From the NCBI GenBank assembly GCA_003427395.1, contig BFEA01000298.1, positions 699,118 through 719,316 on the forward strand: DNA of 20,199 bases, written 5' to 3'. This DNA comes from Chara braunii. Taxonomy: Eukaryota > Streptophyta > Charophyceae > Charales > Characeae. The notes below the pieces were generated by a model. It did no database searches. It was not told the origin of the DNA and worked only from the letters and a program-made list of their open reading frames with translations. Positions 10,001 through 16,201 of the stretch are shown here, one piece after another (the stretch's first letter is position 1; each line of letters begins with the position of its first letter). A program made the translations under genes and the position numbers.

Positions 10001-13000
10001 CCATTGCCTGGTCATTATCACTGCATCTTGACAGTAAGTTACCCCGAATACAGGTGACGACAGTTGCACATGACATTCTTCGCCTCGGCAAGGGCTCAAT
10101 CCGGGTGAAGACAGTATTATCGCATGACATTCTCGACCTCAGCAAGGGCTCCCATGGCCTCGTTAGAGTTGCTTCGTTGAAGAAATCACAGGCGACAGTT
10201 CTTTCACAAACTCGTTTTCTATGTGTTAGGTTGACGCATCTGCATGCATGTCTGTGTTTTCGATCACCACAGCAACCCCTTTTCCACACACCATGCACAT
10301 CAACTTACACATTTGCTCAATGTGGCTCTTCTCAAATGGCAAAAGCGTCGGGAAAATGCCGTTTTTCAGTTCCTAATGGTGGTGCTCTGCGGGCTAGGCC
10401 TGTGGTCATAAGACCAACAGCAAGTCAACAGACTGCGTTCAGGGCCAAGCCACGCTGGTGCTGTTATAAATACTTCAGCATAAGCCAGGCCGCAGGCAGT
10501 GGGAACAAAAACAGGCTCAGTTTAACTTAGTATGGGATAACAGATCAAGCCGATAACAGATCAAACCAAAAACACTAATATAGCATACGAAAATAACCTC
10601 AGTCATTGCTGGCAGTGGGAACAGAACAGGCTCATTTTCAGGCTCGTCTAAACGAAGTACGAGAAAGTTGGAGAAACACATCAAGCCAATACTTATATAT
10701 TGTCACATACCTACCTATGAACTAAAAGAGCGCCAGCTGCGCATTCCCCAGATCTATCTACCAGGCCTCATGCCCCCCCCTAGCGTGACGGTTACAGGGC
10801 TGCGCAAGTTCAGCGCAACCAAAACCCCAGTACCTGCCAGTGTTGTTCTGGGATCGGCCATTTATATGTGGACCACTGAAAAGCTGACAGTGTCCGCAAA
10901 GCACCGAGAGAGAGCTATTAGTATGCAAAAGTAACCTGAGTCATTGCTGGAAACAAGGGTACAGAGCAGGGAAGCATAGGCGTAGCAGGGAAGCATAGGC
11001 GTAAGCCATTGTAAGGAGAAGGGGAGCGAGGAGGAGAGACAAGGTGAGAGAGAGGTGTTACCCCTCAAGTGGACGGTGTATGAACTCTTCCGGAAATGTA
11101 ATCGATGCTAATTGCAGGAGACTGCGATGAACATAGAGCAATTACCGACCAAATTCACCCTCGACCCAAATAGAACGCCCGGTCATCATCCCTGAATCTA
11201 GACTGGAGATTGCACCGAATATGGCTATGATGATGGGGCGACGGGCGTTCCATTTATGGTGAAGAAGGTCACTACGCGACCAGGGGTGGTGCTCGCAGGT
11301 GTGTTTGTTCATACACGGAGAAGGTAATGCTTTTCATTCTTTGGACGGACTATCTACTATCTAGCAAAAGACAAGGAAAAGGTTCAGTACATTACCTCGA
11401 GAGCCTGGCACAGACATAGACGCCGCTTTTGCAGCGCAGGAGGGACATAACCATGTTCCGAGGGGAGGCATAACCCACAGCCCGGCACATTGAAGATGAT
11501 ACGCTCGACGGCATTCCTTGCCACTGCACATTATGAGAGACCCCTTGTCGCCACATACAAAGCATTTAACACCCCCGCCGGCCTCCTTGATATCCCCCAT
11601 GTCTCTAGGACCATCTCTATCTGTTGATACATCTGAGCTGTCCATTAAGATCTCCGCTTTGTCAAGTATTCGTCCAATCATGGCTTGCACCTGCGCCACA
11701 AACAAGACATGAACCCAAGCTATAAACAAGTTTTCTTTTGCATTTTCTCCCTCCCTTTTCTTCCCACGCTTCCCCAACTTTCTGCACACCTTTTTCTTTT
11801 TTTGGGAGAAAGTCAAAGTCAGGTGGTTCTTATGGCCCTAGCTCCATTTTCATTCTGTGAAGCATCAGTCCACTTACTTTTCCCCGGCAAGTCACAGAAA
11901 AATACAACTGAAACACCCACACCTCCTCCCATATCGCCGAACGAACCCTGAACAGCATTGATTGCTTTCCACTCGCGTAAAGGATTGACTGTAAGCTTGC
12001 CTTTATCTTCTTCTCTGGAAAACAGTCCCCAAAAAACACAATGGCCCCTTCTATTCTGGGGCGCAAGCCGCGCAACAGTCCGGTTTCTTATTACCAGCAA
12101 GCCCATGTATGTACATCCAAAGAAGGGGGGATATCCGACTAGAGAAGTGGAACAGTCTAACCCCTTGTGGCAATAGGCACCTAGCAAGGGGGGAACTGCA
12201 AAAGGGGGTCCCACCCCCGCAAAACCATGGCCTTTCTCCGGGGGGCTCCCGAGTCCCAACTAGCCAATTTCAAAAACTGGAGCTCTCATTTAGCCAATTC
12301 TGAAAAGCAGAAGTCCATGTTGGCCAATTCTTCTTCGACCTGACAGTCCAGTTTTGCCAAATACCACGCCTGTCTTTACCGACTTATATCCAGCCATACG
12401 ATTTCATATTACTTCATAACTTTCCGGTGGAATAGGAACCATGGTGATGATCCCAAGAACAGATCGACGCCATGTCCATATGCTGCGTACGGTCCTCCTC
12501 CTTATCTTTAACTGCGGTTTTGTCTGCATCTCTTCACAAGCTTATCCATAGACTCGTACCTGACTGAAAGTTCAGGACAAGATGGGAGGACAGGACAAGA
12601 TGGGAGGACAGGACAAGATGGGAGGATGCGAGGTACGCTAATCGCGCTTTGATCGAGTCAACAGATGATAGTGTGCGAGTGTGTAAGGAGAGCGAAGATG
12701 AGAAGCAAACAATGAATAAAAAAAACTTATCGAGTGTGTAAGGAGAGCTAAGATGAGAAGCAAACAATGAAAAAAAAACCTTACTTCCATAGCCTTGGGT
12801 CGTCGCCACACATGCTCTCTCATGCCAACAGATGATAGTGTGCGAGCGTGTAAGGAGAGCTAAGATGAGAAGCAAACAATGAATAAAAAACCTTACTTCC
12901 ATAGCCTTGGGTCGTCGCCACACATGCTCTCTCATGCCACCAACAACAGAGGCATCCAGGGGACCAATCTCTTCTTCCAGCTTTCGAGCGGCCTCCTCCA

Positions 13001-15447
13001 CCTAGGAGTACCACACAAGTTCCAAAAGTCACGGGTGCAAATGCAAATAAGGAGGAGCCAAAGAATCAGTGCGCAAGCAGGGAAAATCTTTGACTTGTAA
13101 CCACAAACAGCCCAGGGGGAAGGTCCACTGCGGTCGGGCAGCACCTAAAATTTCAAGGTTGCCTGTACGTCGTGAAGGTTCTGCAACTCAATTGAAAGCC
13201 TTTTTTTTTTCTTTTTTTTTTGTTGGGACCATTTCTCGATTTGTGTGCGTCATCCTTGCGCAGCGGCCATGCTAATCTTCAGTTTCTGTATCGTTCCAAT
13301 TTTAACGGATGTCCCGAGCTTCCCGAAGGACAAGTGTCCGGTAGTCTTAAACTAGAACTTGCACAATATATCGTGAAGTAGCTGCCTTTGTTCAATTTGG
13401 CTCAGATCTTGATGCTGCCATGCAATATATGTACTAAACCGTGGCGTGAGACTAACAGAAGTGTTGAAACCACCGCAATATAGTCCGGATTAACATCTCC
13501 ACGTCCCCCGATAAAACAAATGGCTTACCTTAAATTCGAAGGCACCAGTATGGACCTTCTGGAAGGAGAGAGGTGCTCAAACAATTGATAGAAAGAAACA
13601 GAGGCAGGCTCGGGCAGTGTGGGCCAGAACAGAGGATTTTCATTCAAACCGAGATTCGATGCATTGGCAAAAGAAGTTTAAAAAAGTTTAAAAACTTAAA
13701 AAAGGAGAGAAGCTATCAGGAGGAACCCCATGCATAAGAACAAGCTCCCCAATGGACTTAACAGGTTCCCATGTCTCAGGGGAGAGAAGGTCAAGAGCCT
13801 GGTAGAAGAAAAGATAAATTAAATTTAATTAATTTAATTAAACCACCAGTACTTATTTTGCTTTGAGCATTTCGAGTCTTTTTTACCCTTCCCTTGCCAA
13901 GCCTCGAAATGCACTGCGCGGCGCGCGCCAAAAAAAAAAAAAAAAAAACACGGCACGAGCCTTCTTTCGGCTGGCGGCGCCAGCCATTTTTCCAGCACTG
14001 ATGAGTCAGAGCACTTCTTTGAGACAACTGCTCTTCTTTATGACAGCTGCTTCTGTTTCGCTGTGTTACGATTCCATTGTGTGTCGTACACGGTGCTGGA
14101 TTCCGTTGAATGAAGAAAGTCGCGTCGTGGTAGCGCCTTGTGCGTGAAAAAGCAACAATGAAACCCTCCTGGAGGACCTGAAGCGACTGATCGCGCTGAG
14201 CCTTTTCAGTAGGGCAGACGATGCTGAACCTGGAGAGGACTACGAACTCGGCACAAAAGCTTTTTCTGGTATAGACTAGCCATATGAATGCTTTCAACCT
14301 CTGAGCACTTTGGACATTTCACTATTAGGCTCTTCGCAAATTAAAAAGGAAGGGTAAGGACTCTAAGGAGTCGGAGCATAAAAACCTTTGAACCGCCACT
14401 GCCTTTCTCATATGTTGGCCTCGTGGTGGGTCCCACTCATTTCAGAGGCAGGTAGCCACCGATGAAAAATATCAGCAGCCGCCGGGCGGCGATTTTTTCA
14501 GCCGAGGTCATTTCTTTTTCCCAAATGGGACAGCAGCTACAAAAGGCAGTGGCGATTTTAAAAAGAGATTTTGTTATATTATTTTATTTTATACTTGTAG
14601 AAGTTGTAGTTATTACTTTGCAGGCACTGCGTCAGTCTGGGTTCCAACCTTGAATCCTTCCCCTCCCCCCCCCCCACCCTTTCTAACAACAACAAAGCTT
14701 GACAAAAGGAATGGAATGGAACGCACAATCCAACGCGATTTTCTTTTTGACAGGTGATGCATCCTCAGCCAGACGTACTACCCTTTTTTTTTCTCTCTCT
14801 CTCTCTCGAGCCCCGGATGTTTATTTTCAGAGATGGAGGGGATTTCCTCATGCACGATGACCCAAAAGTTCATTCATTGAAGGAGTTCAGAGGGTTATAC
14901 TGGTATATCTTAAGACTCTAGTGCTATATTTTTTATTATTTTATCATCAATTTTTAATAATTTTTTATGCTTGTCTCCAAATTAGTAAGAGAATTTTGAT
15001 TGGCGGCAGTTTTACTAACTTTTACAAAATATATAACTGAGCTGATTTTTTTTATTTTTTTTGTTTTAATTTTTTTTTCATATTTTTGCTGGACCGGGAT
15101 CCTGCCGGGACCTCACCCATGTGGATACCCAAGCAGCCTGACCCTGTCTGGGCGCACAGGTGGCATCTGAGGCATTTTACTTTTTTGAAGTTTTTTTTCG
15201 GTTTTTCGAACTTTTTCCTTTATTCAAAAGAAAAGGGAAGGGCTTGTGGTCCCGCTCTGATCTATTCGGGGGACCAGTCCTGTTCCTCGACTTCAGGATC
15301 TCACCATTTCATGAAGCGTGATGTAGTGCTTTGTGCCACTGAGGATTCTGCGAGCAAGGTCAAGCCGCTGTCGGAGCCCGTCAAGTGCTCTTGACGACTT
15401 CGCTACGCGCAATTGCTGTTTCCAGCACCTGGATCAATGAGTCATTA

Positions 15448-15488
<41 letters not shown>

Positions 15489-15749
15489 ATGAGGACCTGG
15501 TTAGAATTGAATGCCACTGCTATCGCAAGACAAACGCATCGGGCTGCAAATTTCACTGACTTTTCATGCCCACCACAGTGTCAGTAGTGTCAAGTAAAAC
15601 AATGATGGAAACAGGGCACAACAGCTAACAGCATAGATACAGAAGTTGAAGACGACAGCATCTAGCATCGTTCTATTATCTGGTGGTGACGTCACTCATT
15701 GCCCATGCTGTTTCCGCCATCTTGGATCAACAACTCGATACCATGCAAG

Positions 15750-15847
<98 letters not shown>

Positions 15848-15906
15848 GACACACACTTGTGATGGTATGTGGATGGAATGAGAGAGAGAGAGAGTTTGGG
15901 GATGCT

Positions 15907-15961
<55 letters not shown>

Positions 15962-16135
15962 GTGTGCCGCTTCGGCGGCAGACGGGTGTGTGGGAGCTTG
16001 GCGCTTAACCACACTAGCGTGCCCAACCTTGCACTTCCACTATATTGCCTATCTATACTTTGTTTTGTTTCATGCATGGTTTGTGACGACTTGGTGATGG
16101 AGAGCGAGCGAGCGAGCGAGCGAGAGAGAGAGAGN

Positions 16136-16201
<66 letters not shown>

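Noticed and set aside
11361-11816. The PHD exon as a separate small gene
   Set aside because: The same exon starts with the VEL bundle motif and its splice phases join exons 5 and 7 exactly.
12534-13001. Exon 5 read through to 12534 as a 155-codon end of the protein
   Set aside because: The extra sequence is duplicated intron and hydrophobic low-complexity translation; a good donor sits at 12896. Intron retention remains possible.
13225-13400. A functional U6 gene
   Set aside because: The ACAGAGA box is interrupted, there is an A-rich tail, no USE-like element is seen, and the TATA-like stretch is misplaced. Retrocopy is more likely.
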